From contig CAMJHP010000001.1 of NCBI GenBank assembly GCA_946405575.1, positions 1 through 64,000 on the forward strand: a DNA stretch of 64,000 nt. Reading direction: 5' to 3'. The notes beneath the pieces were generated by a model that did no database searches, was not told the DNA's origin, and was given only the letters and a program-made list of their open reading frames with translations. The stretch comes from an uncultured Bacteroidales bacterium (GTDB lineage: Bacteria > Bacteroidota > Bacteroidia > Bacteroidales > F082). The position numbers and the translations under genes are program-made. Positions 8,706 to 17,314 of this stretch are shown here, piece after piece. The stretch's first letter is position 1. The number at the start of each line of letters is the position of its first letter.

Positions 8706-9611
8706 ATGCTTGTATTGTTATAAGGAACTTGGGCCAGAAGAGCATAATTTCCATGCCTCTTGCGCAAGGAAATTCTTTGGAACGACCGAGGCACCCGTCA
8801 TGGAATACACACGAGCCGACATAGACCGATTGGCGGAGAAAATCATCCAATCGCAAACGACGCTCACCGATGTGCAGCCCAAACTATCCCTCCATCTCCA
8901 ACAATATGAAGGTTCGCGACACTTAACCATCGTGGGGTTATGGGGCTATTGTATCTTCAAACCTCAGACCAATGATTACCTTCAATTGCCAGAAAACGAA
9001 GACCTTACTATGCATTTAGCCGAAATCGCAAAATCAAGACGGCGCAACACTGCCTGATACGTTTGGCCGACCACTCCCTTGGCTACCTCACCAAGCGCAA
9101 GGACCGAGACACAAAAGGCAACAAACTTGCCATGGAGGATTTTTGCCAACTCACCGAGCGCCAAACCGAATACAAATACCGCAGTTCGCATAAGCAAATC
9201 GCCAAAGCCATTGCCAAGTATTCCTCAACACCACAATTGGATTTGGTCAACTACTACGAGTTGCTGCTATTCTGCTGGTTGACAGGCAACAACGATATGC
9301 ATTTGAAGAATTTTTCCTTGCTCAGTAATGGATATGGAGGTTATGGTCTCTCTCCTGCCTACGACCTTTTGAATGTGGCCATAGCAAAGCCGAAAGACAC
9401 AGAAGAACTCGCCTTGACCTTAAACGGCAAGAAAAAACGTATCACACTGAAAGACTTCAAGATAGCAGCTTCCCAAGCTAACATTCCCGAAAAAGTCATT
9501 GATGGAATGGTTGCGCATTTTAGGGAATCAAAGAGTAAAACGCGAAAGGTGCCGTGGGAATCTCCTCGGCACCTTTCAATCTATCTAACAATCTCAATTG
9601 GAGTCATTTAG
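8698..9611 (+). pseudogene. hipT: HipT-like serine/threonine kinase toxin, frameshifted and truncated
   Basis: The kinase is split over two frames, 8698-9057 and 9063-9611. Adding one A in the AAAA run at 9030-9033 restores a continuous protein through EIAKIKTAQHC to LIRLADHSLGYLTKRKDR, so one base has been lost (or miscalled). Visible parts: a Cys4-x2-Cys7 / His19-x2-Cys22 N-terminal zinc-knuckle-like motif, QPKLSL ATP-loop, TKRKDRD, the catalytic NNDMHLKNFSL and metal-binding YDLL. The family's usual end (a helix followed by SFLS-like sequence) is absent; reading instead runs into a terminator hairpin at 9544-9577. Probably inactive unless the indel is an error or phase-variable. Confidence 0.8.
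9544..9577. terminator. Bidirectional terminator between hipT and hydG
   Basis: Perfect 11-bp arms gaaaggtgccg (9544-9554) and cggcacctttc (9567-9577) between convergent genes. The stem lies inside the apparent end of hipT, consistent with that gene being truncated. Confidence 0.65.
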
Positions 9612-11062
9612 AAATACAGGTCTCTCTCGCCTTTCTTGATGCGCTCGATGCGGCTCTTCAGCTCGTCCAAGAACTTCGGGTCGACATTCTTGAAGTTGTT
9701 CTCGATGCACTTCCAGCCCTTCGCAGCGACTTCAGGCGTGGCATAGTCCACCAAATATTCGCTGAGGGTGAGGATGGCATTCGGGGTACAATAACGCTTG
9801 ATGAAGCCCGGTACACTGAATTCCATAAAGTGCTCACCCGTACGACCCAGACGGTAGCAGGCCGTGCAGAAGCTCGGGATGAAGTCGTGATCGAGGAGCT
9901 TGTCGATGATGTCGCCCAACGAGCGGTCGTCGCCAATCTTAAACTGCTCGCGGTGCAAGTTCTGGTCCTCCTGCTTGTCGCTGTTCTTCTCTTCTTCCTC
10001 GTGGTGGTATTTGTAATCGCCAATCTGAAGGTTGGTGCCACCGTCAATTTGCGAAATGCCGTATTCTATGGCCTTGGCGCGGAAGGCGGCATCCTCACGG
10101 GCGGTCAGGATCATGCCCGTGTAAGGCACGGCCAGACGGAAGATGGCGATGATCTTCTCGAAGGTGTCGTCATCCACGAAATACTTCTTGTCGATGTTCA
10201 AGCCTGAAGCGTCCTTGATGCGCGGGAACGAGATGGTGTGCGGACCCACGTTGAAGCAAGCCTCCAGGTGGTTGGTGTGACGAATCATGGCCAGCACCTC
10301 ATAACGCCAGTCGTACAAGCCGAAGAGGATACCGAGACCGTTGTCGTCGATGCCGGCCTGCTGGGCGCGGTCCATCGAGGTGAGGCGGTAGTTGTAATCG
10401 CCCTTCTTGGTATTAATGGGGTGGTATTCGTTGTAGATCTCAGGGCAATAGGTCTCCTGGAAGATCTGGTAGGTGCCGATGCCCGCCTCTTTCACGATGC
10501 GGAAGCCTTCCACATCCAAAGGAGCGGCGTTGATGTTGACGCGGCGGATGCTACCCTTGCCTTTCTTGGTGGCGTAGGTCACCTTCACGGTGTGGGCGAT
10601 GTACTCCGGTGAGTATTTCGGCGACTCGCCGTAGACGAGGATAAGGCGCTTCTGGCCGTCGTCTTCGAGAGCTTCCACGTTGCGGATGAGTTCTTCATCG
10701 GTCAGCGTGGTGCGGATCTGTTCCTTGTTGGAGGAGCGGAAGCCGCAATACACGCAGTTGTTGACGCAATAGTTGCCCACATACAGCGGGGCAAACAGCA
10801 CGATACGGTTACCATAGATGCGGCGTTTCAGTTCGCGGGCGCCTTCCTTGATTTCCTCCACCAATGCGGGGTCGGTGGTGTTGACAAGGACGGCGGTCTC
10901 CTCCATCGTCAGGCGGTTCTTGTCCAACGACTTCTGGATGATTTCGTGCACACGTTCAGGGGTGCTCTTGGTGTTGTTGATGTAGTCCCAAATCTCTTCC
11001 GAGGAGATAAACGGGCGGTTGGGCTCGTCGGGGATGCGACATTTTTCGGGATGGAATTGCAT
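9608..11062 (-). CDS. hydG: [FeFe]-hydrogenase H-cluster maturase HydG (radical SAM)
   Basis: HydG splits tyrosine by radical SAM chemistry to supply CO and cyanide ligands for the H-cluster of [FeFe]-hydrogenase. The 484-aa protein (start 11062, MQFHPEKCRIPDEPNR; the 26 residues before it are repeat-like and do not fit the family) has the SAM-cluster motif C-x3-C-x2-C (NYCVNNCVYCGFRSSN, about residues 97-104) and the C-terminal second-cluster motif CTACYRLGRTGEHFME followed by IKRYCTPNA. ThiH is the closest alternative but lacks that second cluster. The TM1266-like regulator is 91 bases upstream in the same direction. Neither hydE, hydF nor a hydrogenase gene is in the window. Confidence 0.95.
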   Translation of the reverse strand: MQFHPEKCRIPDEPNRPFISSEEIWDYINNTKSTPERVHEIIQKSLDKNRLTMEETAVLVNTTDPALVEEIKEGARELKRRIYGNRIVLFAPLYVGNYCVNNCVYCGFRSSNKEQIRTTLTDEELIRNVEALEDDGQKRLILVYGESPKYSPEYIAHTVKVTYATKKGKGSIRRVNINAAPLDVEGFRIVKEAGIGTYQIFQETYCPEIYNEYHPINTKKGDYNYRLTSMDRAQQAGIDDNGLGILFGLYDWRYEVLAMIRHTNHLEACFNVGPHTISFPRIKDASGLNIDKKYFVDDDTFEKIIAIFRLAVPYTGMILTAREDAAFRAKAIEYGISQIDGGTNLQIGDYKYHHEEEEKNSDKQEDQNLHREQFKIGDDRSLGDIIDKLLDHDFIPSFCTACYRLGRTGEHFMEFSVPGFIKRYCTPNAILTLSEYLVDYATPEVAAKGWKCIENNFKNVDPKFLDELKSRIERIKKGERDLYF

Positions 11063-11152
11063 ATCAGTTTTTAGTTTTAAGTTGTTCAGTTGTTCAGTTT
11101 TGACTTCGGGACGCGGGACTTCGAGACGCTTTGTCGTCACGTAGTCTCGCAG

Positions 11153-11404
11153 TCACGTAGTCTCGTGTCCTTTCAGCAGCGCCGACTTCACCTCGATGCC
11201 TTCGATGCGACCCAACTGGCCTGTGAGGGAACCAATCTCATCGGTGGTGCCTTCGAAAATGACGGAAATAATGCTGTAATTACCACGGGGAAAGCCTTGG
11301 CGGCAGATGATGATGCCTGCGTGACGGGATAGCACCGCGTTGACTTGTGGCGCGGCTTCACGGTTTCCCACATAAATAAGGACTGAGCCTATTCTCCTTT
11401 CCAT
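11153..11404 (-). CDS. TM1266-type iron-only hydrogenase system regulator
   Basis: Small ACT/NikR-C-like protein of 83 aa (RIGSVLIYVGNREAAPQVNA ... LTGQLGRIEGIEVKSALL) matching the TM1266 family, which is found beside [FeFe]-hydrogenase maturation genes and is thought to be regulatory. It is probably cotranscribed with hydG from a well-formed Bacteroidetes promoter at 11504-11536; an ggagga ribosome-binding sequence lies a few bases before the start. Its ligand is not known. Confidence 0.88.
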   Translation of the reverse strand: MERRIGSVLIYVGNREAAPQVNAVLSRHAGIIICRQGFPRGNYSIISVIFEGTTDEIGSLTGQLGRIEGIEVKSALLKGHETT

Positions 11405-11503
11405 TTGAATGTCCTCCGGATCAGATGATTATGATTCCCGCAACGGCCTTGATGTCAACGCATTGTCTTCATCTCAGCGATGGTGCGGCTTGTTTTGCGG
11501 CTG

Positions 11504-11536
11504 CAAAATTACACTTTTTTGAACAAATGGTTCAAA
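11504..11536 (-). promoter_or_regulatory. Bacteroidetes-type promoter for the hyd operon
   Basis: On the minus strand TTTG (11533-11536) is followed after 21 bases by TAATTTTG (11504-11511), an exact match to the TTTG-N19-21-TAnnTTTG consensus. The predicted leader to the start at 11404 is about 95 nt. Confidence 0.7.
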
Positions 11537-11631
11537 ATGTTTTAAAATAATAATCGGAATTTTTGCTTGTTGGCAGAGGTTGCATTGCATTTCACCCCTG
11601 CCTATTCGTCCGTCGTTCCTACGAGACTGGG

Positions 11632-12111
11632 TCAATATTCTATTTTATCTTGTTTTGCCTCCCAGGCGCGGAAGGTCTTGATGGCCTCATCGCGCAGCAA
11701 GGGAATGAAAGGTACGGAACGCTCGGTTATGTGCTGCTCCAACTCCTTGTAAATGAAGTCGTCGGCGAAGTCGATGGCGGCGGCATCCTTTTTCGTGTTG
11801 CCATAATAGATCCGCTTGATATGTGCCCAATAGATAGCACCGAGGCACATGGGGCAAGGCTCGCAGGAGGTGTAGATGACGCAATCTGAGAGGTCGAAGG
11901 TGCCTAACTTGCGGCAGGCCTGTCGGATGGTGTTCACTTCGGCATGGGCTGTGGGGTCGTTGTCGCGGGTCACGCTGTTTGCGCTGCCGGCAACGATTTC
12001 TCCGTCCTTCACGATGACGGCCCCAAAGGGACCGCCACCGTTTTTCACGCTCTCGTCGGCGAGGCGGATGGCCTCGCGCATATATTCTTTATCTTGTTCT
12101 GTGATGTTCAT
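11632..12111 (-). CDS. guaD: Guanine deaminase (cytidine deaminase fold)
   Basis: Cytosolic zinc enzyme of 159 aa that converts guanine to xanthine in purine salvage/catabolism. It has the zinc motif HAEVNTIRQA (His/Glu about 55-57) and CEPCPMCLGAIYWA (about 82-92), and the C-terminal DDFIYKEL segment characteristic of the Bacillus subtilis GuaD type, which distinguishes it from tRNA adenosine deaminase TadA. Length is usual for GuaD (about 156). It stands alone between hyd genes and a GH89 gene, all on the minus strand. Confidence 0.85.
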   Translation of the reverse strand: MNITEQDKEYMREAIRLADESVKNGGGPFGAVIVKDGEIVAGSANSVTRDNDPTAHAEVNTIRQACRKLGTFDLSDCVIYTSCEPCPMCLGAIYWAHIKRIYYGNTKKDAAAIDFADDFIYKELEQHITERSVPFIPLLRDEAIKTFRAWEAKQDKIEY

Positions 12112-12173
12112 GGCTGTGTGTTTTGTGCAGGGACTGACATCGCCTGCTTGGTCTGTCGTCCCTATGGGACTCC

Positions 12174-14402
12174 TTATTTTCTATAACGGGCTTCAAGTTC
12201 TGCGCGATATTTGTCGGCAATCTCCTTGGCCAAAGCTACTCCATCGCCTTGAGGCTCGGCGCTGAATGTGCCAAGGCGTTCACGCCACCACCGGCCTTCG
12301 TATTTGCAGATACGTTCGTGGTAGGCCTTCTCGTCAAAGGGTTGATTAGCATCAATGGCAGTATCCACGTCTTTGAAGAACTCCTTCCAACGGTAGGCAT
12401 AGTAGGTCGCAGTGAGACCTGCCCAGGCGCGGCTAGCGTATTCGTTCAGCAAGGCATCTTCTTCGCCCCAAGTGGTGATGATATTACGAGCGTTACTCTC
12501 AAAGTAGTCCTTGTCTTCTTCGGTGGTGCCGATAGCTCTAGCATCGCGAATCCAACGACCCACAAGGAAGGCACTCTCCGTGGCCAAAATGGCATCGTTA
12601 TCGTCAAGGATGGAGATCATAGTCTGCTCAATCTGATGTAGTGTCTCATAGTCGCCTTCGCGGTAGGCCTTTACATATTCGGCATAAAGGTCACTGAAGT
12701 AATTGCCCAGCAACTGCCTCGTCATGTTGACGGCATCAAAATGACGCGTACGCGTGTTGCAGTCGGCAGCCAACAGCTCATCCAAGGCATCCAACAGGGT
12801 GATGTTGTTATACTTATAGGTCGGTGCGATGTAATATTGGCGGTATTCGTTGATGTCACCCATGGTCGGCCTTTGGTTGATGCGAACGGTCTGACCCGGC
12901 GAAGACACCTTATTATAAACACTGTCGGCCAGCAAAGTCCAAGCGGCCCTCATATTCGGGTCTTCCTTGCCAGCACGTTGGTCGGCAAGACGCAGCACCC
13001 AAGCATCCACATCCTTGGTGAGCGGGTTATCCCAAGCCTTCTCAAAGACGTATTCATACATGAAGGGATTGCAGTCGAAGCCCTCAAGTGTCGAGCCAAT
13101 GCCGACGAAGTTATCCCCACCTTTTTCGAAAGCGCGCTCTATCCTTACATTCACCGTGTCGAGGTTACCCGCCAGCATGGAGTTGCCACCGAAGTTGCCG
13201 AGATAGCACCAGATGTATGGCACACCATAATAGGAATTCGTTCTTTCCCACACAGGTTGTCTCTCGCAGTAGTAATCGAGCATGATGTGTCTGTCTTTCG
13301 GCATGGAGGTGATGTAGGCCTCGATGCGGTTGTCGACTTCCCAGTATTGACGCTCGTTCCAGAACAGCCAAGCCATCTCAAGCCATTTGGCATCAGGGTC
13401 TGCGGCTTCGAGCGATTCATAGACCTGACGGCTCACGCGAGCGAGGTATTCAGGCTCCCAGCTCGGCGGGATGAGCTCGTTGAAGATGTCGATGCCGTAG
13501 ATATGGTCAGAGCCGTAGAACTCGGTCTGTTTGTCGATGAATTTTTTCTGGATTTCGGTATACAATGGGTCAAGCGGATCGAGGAACTTGCACCAGCAGA
13601 TGCTGTCGAAGCCAGCCCAATCGCCCAAAGAGGCCAATGGTGCCTCAGGATAAAGTCTTGTAATGCAAGGCGGCACATGACCTGCAAAGCCAGGCAGCAC
13701 TGGCTTCATATTCAATTCACGCTCGCGGGCCACAATCTGCTTTTGCAGTTCCTTTTGGTTTTCAAGCCACGACATAGGCAATGGTCCACCCCACCGGTCG
13801 ATGTTCTGCATTCTGTGCCAAGGCAGATGCGCCGGCCCCGTGAAGTAACTGCGGATTTCTTCGTCGGTGAGGCCGAGTTCGCTCCACACCTCATACCACA
13901 CGCTCTCTTGTCCCGTGATGGCCAAAGGCAGGTTGATGCCATTGAGTGCCATCCAGTCGATAAAATGCTCCCACTGCGACCAGTCCCACCAAGGCAAAGT
14001 GTAACCGAAAGTGCAGTAATTGAGGAAGAAACGGTCGGGCACGCGGGCACTCAGGCTGACCTTTGCGGGCACATTAGGCATCGTAGTGGGAATCTGCAAA
14101 GGTTCCTCTTTGAACCACGAGTACTGCGCCATACAGTAGTATTTCAGATAATGGTTCAAGCCGACAGCCATGCTATTGGCGTTGTTGCCGCGAATGACGA
14201 GTTTCTTTCCCTTCATTTCGATTTCGAAACGGTCGATACTGTCGTTTGTAAGTCGTTGAAGGATAATGTTACTAGAGTATTCAGGCACAACGCGGTTTAC
14301 CAGTCCACGCATAGCGATGACTTCCGAATCGGTTTCAGCCTTCTTTGTGCAGGAAAAACACAGCACGAGGCTCAACAGCGTAATGAGGTAAAGCTTTTTC
14401 AT
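12174..14402 (-). CDS. Alpha-N-acetylglucosaminidase, GH89 lipoprotein
   Basis: Glycoside hydrolase family 89 (NAGLU type), predicted to remove terminal alpha-linked N-acetylglucosamine from host mucin or glycosaminoglycan chains. Start chosen at 14402, giving lipoprotein signal MKKLYLITLLSLVLCFSC; eight extra upstream codons in frame do not fit. Family landmarks: YCTFGYTLPWWDW, MALNGINLPLAITGQESVW, GFAGHVPP, FNELIPPSWEPEYL and IGSTLEGFDCNPF; Glu residues in the last two correspond in position to the two catalytic acids of GH89. The 742-aa length is normal. As an exposed lipoprotein it would act in the periplasm or at the outer membrane. Confidence 0.95.
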   Translation of the reverse strand: MKKLYLITLLSLVLCFSCTKKAETDSEVIAMRGLVNRVVPEYSSNIILQRLTNDSIDRFEIEMKGKKLVIRGNNANSMAVGLNHYLKYYCMAQYSWFKEEPLQIPTTMPNVPAKVSLSARVPDRFFLNYCTFGYTLPWWDWSQWEHFIDWMALNGINLPLAITGQESVWYEVWSELGLTDEEIRSYFTGPAHLPWHRMQNIDRWGGPLPMSWLENQKELQKQIVARERELNMKPVLPGFAGHVPPCITRLYPEAPLASLGDWAGFDSICWCKFLDPLDPLYTEIQKKFIDKQTEFYGSDHIYGIDIFNELIPPSWEPEYLARVSRQVYESLEAADPDAKWLEMAWLFWNERQYWEVDNRIEAYITSMPKDRHIMLDYYCERQPVWERTNSYYGVPYIWCYLGNFGGNSMLAGNLDTVNVRIERAFEKGGDNFVGIGSTLEGFDCNPFMYEYVFEKAWDNPLTKDVDAWVLRLADQRAGKEDPNMRAAWTLLADSVYNKVSSPGQTVRINQRPTMGDINEYRQYYIAPTYKYNNITLLDALDELLAADCNTRTRHFDAVNMTRQLLGNYFSDLYAEYVKAYREGDYETLHQIEQTMISILDDNDAILATESAFLVGRWIRDARAIGTTEEDKDYFESNARNIITTWGEEDALLNEYASRAWAGLTATYYAYRWKEFFKDVDTAIDANQPFDEKAYHERICKYEGRWWRERLGTFSAEPQGDGVALAKEIADKYRAELEARYRK

Positions 14403-14471
14403 CGAATCAAAGTTTTGTTTGGGCAAAAATAGTGTTTTTTCTTCAATTCCGATTTTTCAACAAATATTTCC

Positions 14472-14479
14472 TATTTTTG
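14472..14479 (+). promoter_or_regulatory. -7 box just before an ATG (possible leaderless transcript)
   Basis: TATTTTTG matches TAnnTTTG exactly and ends five bases before the ATG at 14485. Transcription would begin at or within a base or two of the start codon. No clear -33 box was found. Confidence 0.5.
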
Positions 14480-14484
14480 CACCT

Positions 14485-15126
14485 ATGTCAAAGAACAAGT
14501 TTTATGTCGTTTGGAAAGGCCGTAATCCTGGCGTTTACAGCCGTTGGGACGACTGCAAAAAGGAGATAGAGGGTTTTGCTGGAGCACTGTACAAGGGCTT
14601 CCCAGACAAGGCTAGTGCCGATGCTGCCTTTGAGAAAGGCTTCACGGGCTTCGACAAGAAAACTACAACGCCACAGCTCGATTTGACAAATGTTACGGAA
14701 AAACCCGTCAGTCCAACTATTGCCGTGGATGCCGCCTGTTCGGGCAATCCGGGTAAAATGGAATATCAAGGGGTGTTTGTGGATTTCGGTACGCAACCTG
14801 CCACCACCGTGCTACTATTCAAGAGCCCTGTCTTCGAAAATGGCACCAACAACATCGGTGAGTTTTTAGCCATAGTGCATGCCTTGGCGTGGATGAAGAA
14901 GAAGCACGTCCAATATCCCATTTACAGTGACTCGGTCAATGCCCAGAAATGGATTCGCGAGAAAAAATGCAAAACAAAACTACAGCCCAACGCCAAAAAC
15001 GAGTTCTTATTCGAGCTCATCGCCCGTGCTGAGAAATGGCTGAATGAAAATACCATCGATGTGCCAATCTTGAAGTGGAAAACGGATATTTGGGGAGAAA
15101 TACCCGCTGATTTTGGCAGAAAATGA
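14485..15126 (+). CDS. Viroplasmin-domain ribonuclease H
   Basis: Predicted to cut RNA in RNA-DNA hybrids. Start 14485 (MSKNKFYVVWKGRNPGVYSR) is fixed by the N-terminal viroplasmin/caulimovirus-VI domain, which begins at residue 4 and ends near 46 and binds hybrids. The RNase H domain covers about 78-213, with acidic residues in AVDAACSGNPG (Asp near 81), NIGEFLAI (Glu near 127), YSDSVNAQ (Asp near 148) and the closing PADFG. This two-domain, roughly 210-aa form is common in Bacteroidetes and stands in for RNase HI. The start lies five bases after a -7 box, so the transcript may be leaderless. Confidence 0.92.
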   Translation: MSKNKFYVVWKGRNPGVYSRWDDCKKEIEGFAGALYKGFPDKASADAAFEKGFTGFDKKTTTPQLDLTNVTEKPVSPTIAVDAACSGNPGKMEYQGVFVDFGTQPATTVLLFKSPVFENGTNNIGEFLAIVHALAWMKKKHVQYPIYSDSVNAQKWIREKKCKTKLQPNAKNEFLFELIARAEKWLNENTIDVPILKWKTDIWGEIPADFGRK

Positions 15127-15724
15127 TTCCGTCTTATAGAATGAACCCCTATCCTACTTATTGTTTATTTTACCTTCAGAAAAAAGAGATGAACAATTCA
15201 GCAAGCTCAATCAAAAATACTGTTATTGGCTCTGTTTATTACTCTGTTCAATAAAACAATAAAATCAATACCTTATTTTTCGCACTCGCCTCTCCTTTGA
15301 TTTCTAGAAAGCATTGCACCACAGGAAAGTAAGAAGAACAAGTTGACAGCAAAAGACTACTGAGGACGAAAACTCAACAGCGAGCGAACTGCATCCATCG
15401 ACACGAAAAATCAGGAGGGAAACGTCATCATCCCGATTGACTCGAACAATAACCGATGAAATGAATCGTACAAGGTCTCATAGAAACAAAAAACCCCTCC
15501 TGATGGGGAAAAAGGAGGGGAAAAACAATATAAAGATTATGAAAAAAATCCGACTTTATTTTTTCTCAATGCTCTCGCATCGAAAACTGATGCAAAGATA
15601 AGCATTATTTTCATTCACGGCACACTTTTGGACATTTTTTTGGAAATTTTTCCAATTTTTTATCCCATCAGGGTACAAATCACCCTTTCCCGTCCACGTT
15701 GGAGCCGTGATCACGCGCCAGCAA
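15127..15724. other. Non-coding stretch upstream/downstream of rpmF
   Basis: No convincing gene in 598 bases. A clear minus-strand terminator lies at 15488-15520. On the minus strand a TATCTTTG box near 15589-15596 could start a roughly 100-nt RNA ending at that terminator, but no -33 box supports it. A plus-strand 20-codon frame at 15540 has no family or context support. Confidence 0.4.
15488..15520 (-). terminator. Intrinsic terminator downstream of rpmF
   Basis: On the minus strand CCCCTCC (15514-15520) pairs with GGAGGGG (15494-15500), followed by six T. It would end transcripts of the yceD-rpmF pair about 205 bases past the rpmF stop. Confidence 0.75.
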
Positions 15725-15910
15725 TCACTGCTTGGCGGCCATGACCAGCTGACCTCTGTAGTACAGGTCGCCGTCCACGTAGTAAGCACGGTGCATCACG
15801 TGCATGGTGCCAGTGGTAGGATCGATGGTCACGTTCGGGGTTTCAGCCTTGTAATGTGTTCTTCTCTTAGCGCCTCTGGTATGAGACTGTCTTCTTTTAG
15901 GATGTGCCAT
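15725..15910 (-). CDS. rpmF: 50S ribosomal protein L32
   Basis: L32 of the large ribosomal subunit, 61 aa, beginning MAHPKRRQSHTRGAKRRTHY. It lacks the zinc-binding cysteines found in many L32 proteins, as is usual in Bacteroidetes. The gene follows yceD by 35 bases on the same strand, the standard yceD-rpmF pairing. Confidence 0.97.
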   Translation of the reverse strand: MAHPKRRQSHTRGAKRRTHYKAETPNVTIDPTTGTMHVMHRAYYVDGDLYYRGQLVMAAKQ

Positions 15911-15945
15911 TTCTTTGTTATTTTAACTAGTTAATTACCAATTGT

Positions 15946-16476
15946 TTATTTATCATTCAATTTAATGTCTTTCAAAGCGGCCCAACGCGGGTCAATGGTG
16001 TCGGAAGTCTCTTCCTCTTCGGCGGATGCTTCCTCGCGGTTCAGCATAGCTATCACCTCGGGGTTGCATTGGCCCTCGGGATGCACGCGGTGCATCGGTA
16101 TGGCGAGGATGATGTACTCGTACACCAACGGGCGGATGTCGTATTCGTTCATCTCGGCACTCACGACAGCCACATCGTCCGACTCTTCGGCATTCTCCGT
16201 TCCCAACTTGATGAAGAACTCCTGCTGGCTCTCAATCGGCAAGTCGAACTCATCGGCGCAGCGGTCGCAAGGCACGCGCACGCTACCGTTGAGGTCGAAG
16301 TGCAGCGTCAGCATGGTCTCCTGGCGGTCGATATCGACCTTGACAGACACCTTTCCTTGCTGAACTTCGGAGTAATCCATCCCTGCGAAGAAATCGTTAT
16401 TGATCTCATACTCAAAGGAATGGCTCCCAAGGGCAAGGCCGCTGACCGGAATCAGGAATTCGTTCTTCTTTTCCAT
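15946..16476 (-). CDS. yceD: YceD/DUF177 family protein
   Basis: DUF177 protein of 176 aa, a family linked to 23S rRNA accumulation and almost always encoded just before rpmF. The conserved CDRCADEF motif (about residues 75-82) and the acidic C-terminus (DPRWAALKDIKLND) are present. It forms an operon with rpmF 35 bases downstream. A biochemical activity has not been established for the family. Confidence 0.92.
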   Translation of the reverse strand: MEKKNEFLIPVSGLALGSHSFEYEINNDFFAGMDYSEVQQGKVSVKVDIDRQETMLTLHFDLNGSVRVPCDRCADEFDLPIESQQEFFIKLGTENAEESDDVAVVSAEMNEYDIRPLVYEYIILAIPMHRVHPEGQCNPEVIAMLNREEASAEEEETSDTIDPRWAALKDIKLNDK

Positions 16477-16584
16477 TCTGCCTAAAAATCGGGCTGCAAA
16501 AGTACGGAATTAATTTGAATGTGGAACATTTGAAGTGGATTTTTCGCAAAATTCACTATTTTTGCCTCACTAAAACCGCTGATT

Positions 16585-16869
16585 ATGACACGCATCGAAC
16601 GCATCACAAACATGGAATCCCTCTTCGACAAGAGCGAGGAGGTCGTCAAACGACTGGAAGCGGCCATCAAGGACTTCTCAGAAATTGAACACGACATTGC
16701 TAAGTTGGAGGCTTATTACAACTCGCCGCAGTGGCGCAAGGACTTCGAGGCCGACGAAGCCGGCAAATTGCCACAAGACCTCAAGCGCGGCGTCTTGAGC
16801 GAAGACGGCATCTATGACTTGCTGTCTAATTATCAATGTTTGAAGGATCAGATTCGGACGATAGAATAG
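16585..16869 (+). CDS. DUF4298 family protein
   Basis: Small soluble helical protein of 94 aa (RIERITNMESLFDKSEEVV ... WRKDFEADEAGKLP ... LSEDGIYDLLSNY) matching DUF4298, a family of unknown function common in Bacteroidales and Firmicutes. A TATTTTTG box about 25 bases upstream supports the start. A stem-loop with tccttttgt/acaaaagga arms at 16877-16900 follows the stop. Confidence 0.85.
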   Translation: MTRIERITNMESLFDKSEEVVKRLEAAIKDFSEIEHDIAKLEAYYNSPQWRKDFEADEAGKLPQDLKRGVLSEDGIYDLLSNYQCLKDQIRTIE

Positions 16870-16876
16870 ATTCTTG

Positions 16877-16900
16877 TCCTTTTGTCTTGAAACAAAAGGA
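16877..16900 (+). terminator. Stem-loop after the DUF4298 gene
   Basis: Nine-bp arms tccttttgt (16877-16885) and acaaaagga (16892-16900) directly after the stop. No strong T run follows, so termination is likely but not certain. The same cttttgtcttgaaacaaaag core is a dispersed repeat in Bacteroidetes genomes. Confidence 0.5.
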
Positions 16901-17314
16901 CCAAAAATTCAAGGCCGACATCATCGGTCCCAACGCACAAAGCGGGCGCTTCCCCGCCATGTCGGCCAGGCCTACGCGCCCTACCCATTCTAGGTTTGGC
17001 GTTCCCATTCACGGAATAAGGACAAGAAACAGCACTGCAACGGACAAATCCCCACCCTTTACCCTCAGCGGACTTGATCCGCCATCTCTCACGCCATTGG
17101 AACACTCTCTCGCCGTCGCTTCGCGTCATCGCGAAGAGGAACAAGCCTGCCACGAGCAGAGCGCGGTGGAAGCGATCCATTTTATAACAGATTATATGTA
17201 AAATTTGCTTCAAAAACAACATCAAAAATGGCCGACAAATAGTCTTTGCACAAACGAAAATGGTCGATAACGCCGTTATTGGTGCATATAATAATGGTCG
17301 AAAAACTATCAAAT
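16901..17314. other. Non-coding region with dispersed repeats
   Basis: Over 400 bases without a supported gene. 17067-17089 is a copy of the agcgga-cttga-tccgcc repeat; 17110-17185 resembles the gtcatcgcgaagaggaac ... gaagcgatccatt repeat family also seen at 7568-7628. Open frames here on both strands translate repeat sequence and look spurious. Confidence 0.55.

Noticed and set aside
11405-11500. TPP riboswitch-like words (gctgagatg ... aatcatctgatccgga) in the hyd leader on the minus strand
   Set aside because: The ctgaga and ctgat words are present, but the ribosome-binding site follows immediately, leaving no room for the conserved ggtaatgcc and closing stem. Chance resemblance.
12741-14432. 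Long open frame opposite the GH89 gene, and similar ones at 31329-32732 and 60328-61596
   Set aside because: They mirror real genes with strong family motifs on the other strand; their own translations show no recognisable domain.
15540-15602. Twenty-codon plus-strand frame starting MKKIRLYFFSML
   Set aside because: No gene follows for it to act as leader peptide and the region reads better as the 3' end of the rpmF transcript on the other strand.
16836-17312. Overlapping frames on both strands after the DUF4298 gene
   Set aside because: They translate dispersed repeats and have no recognisable domain.
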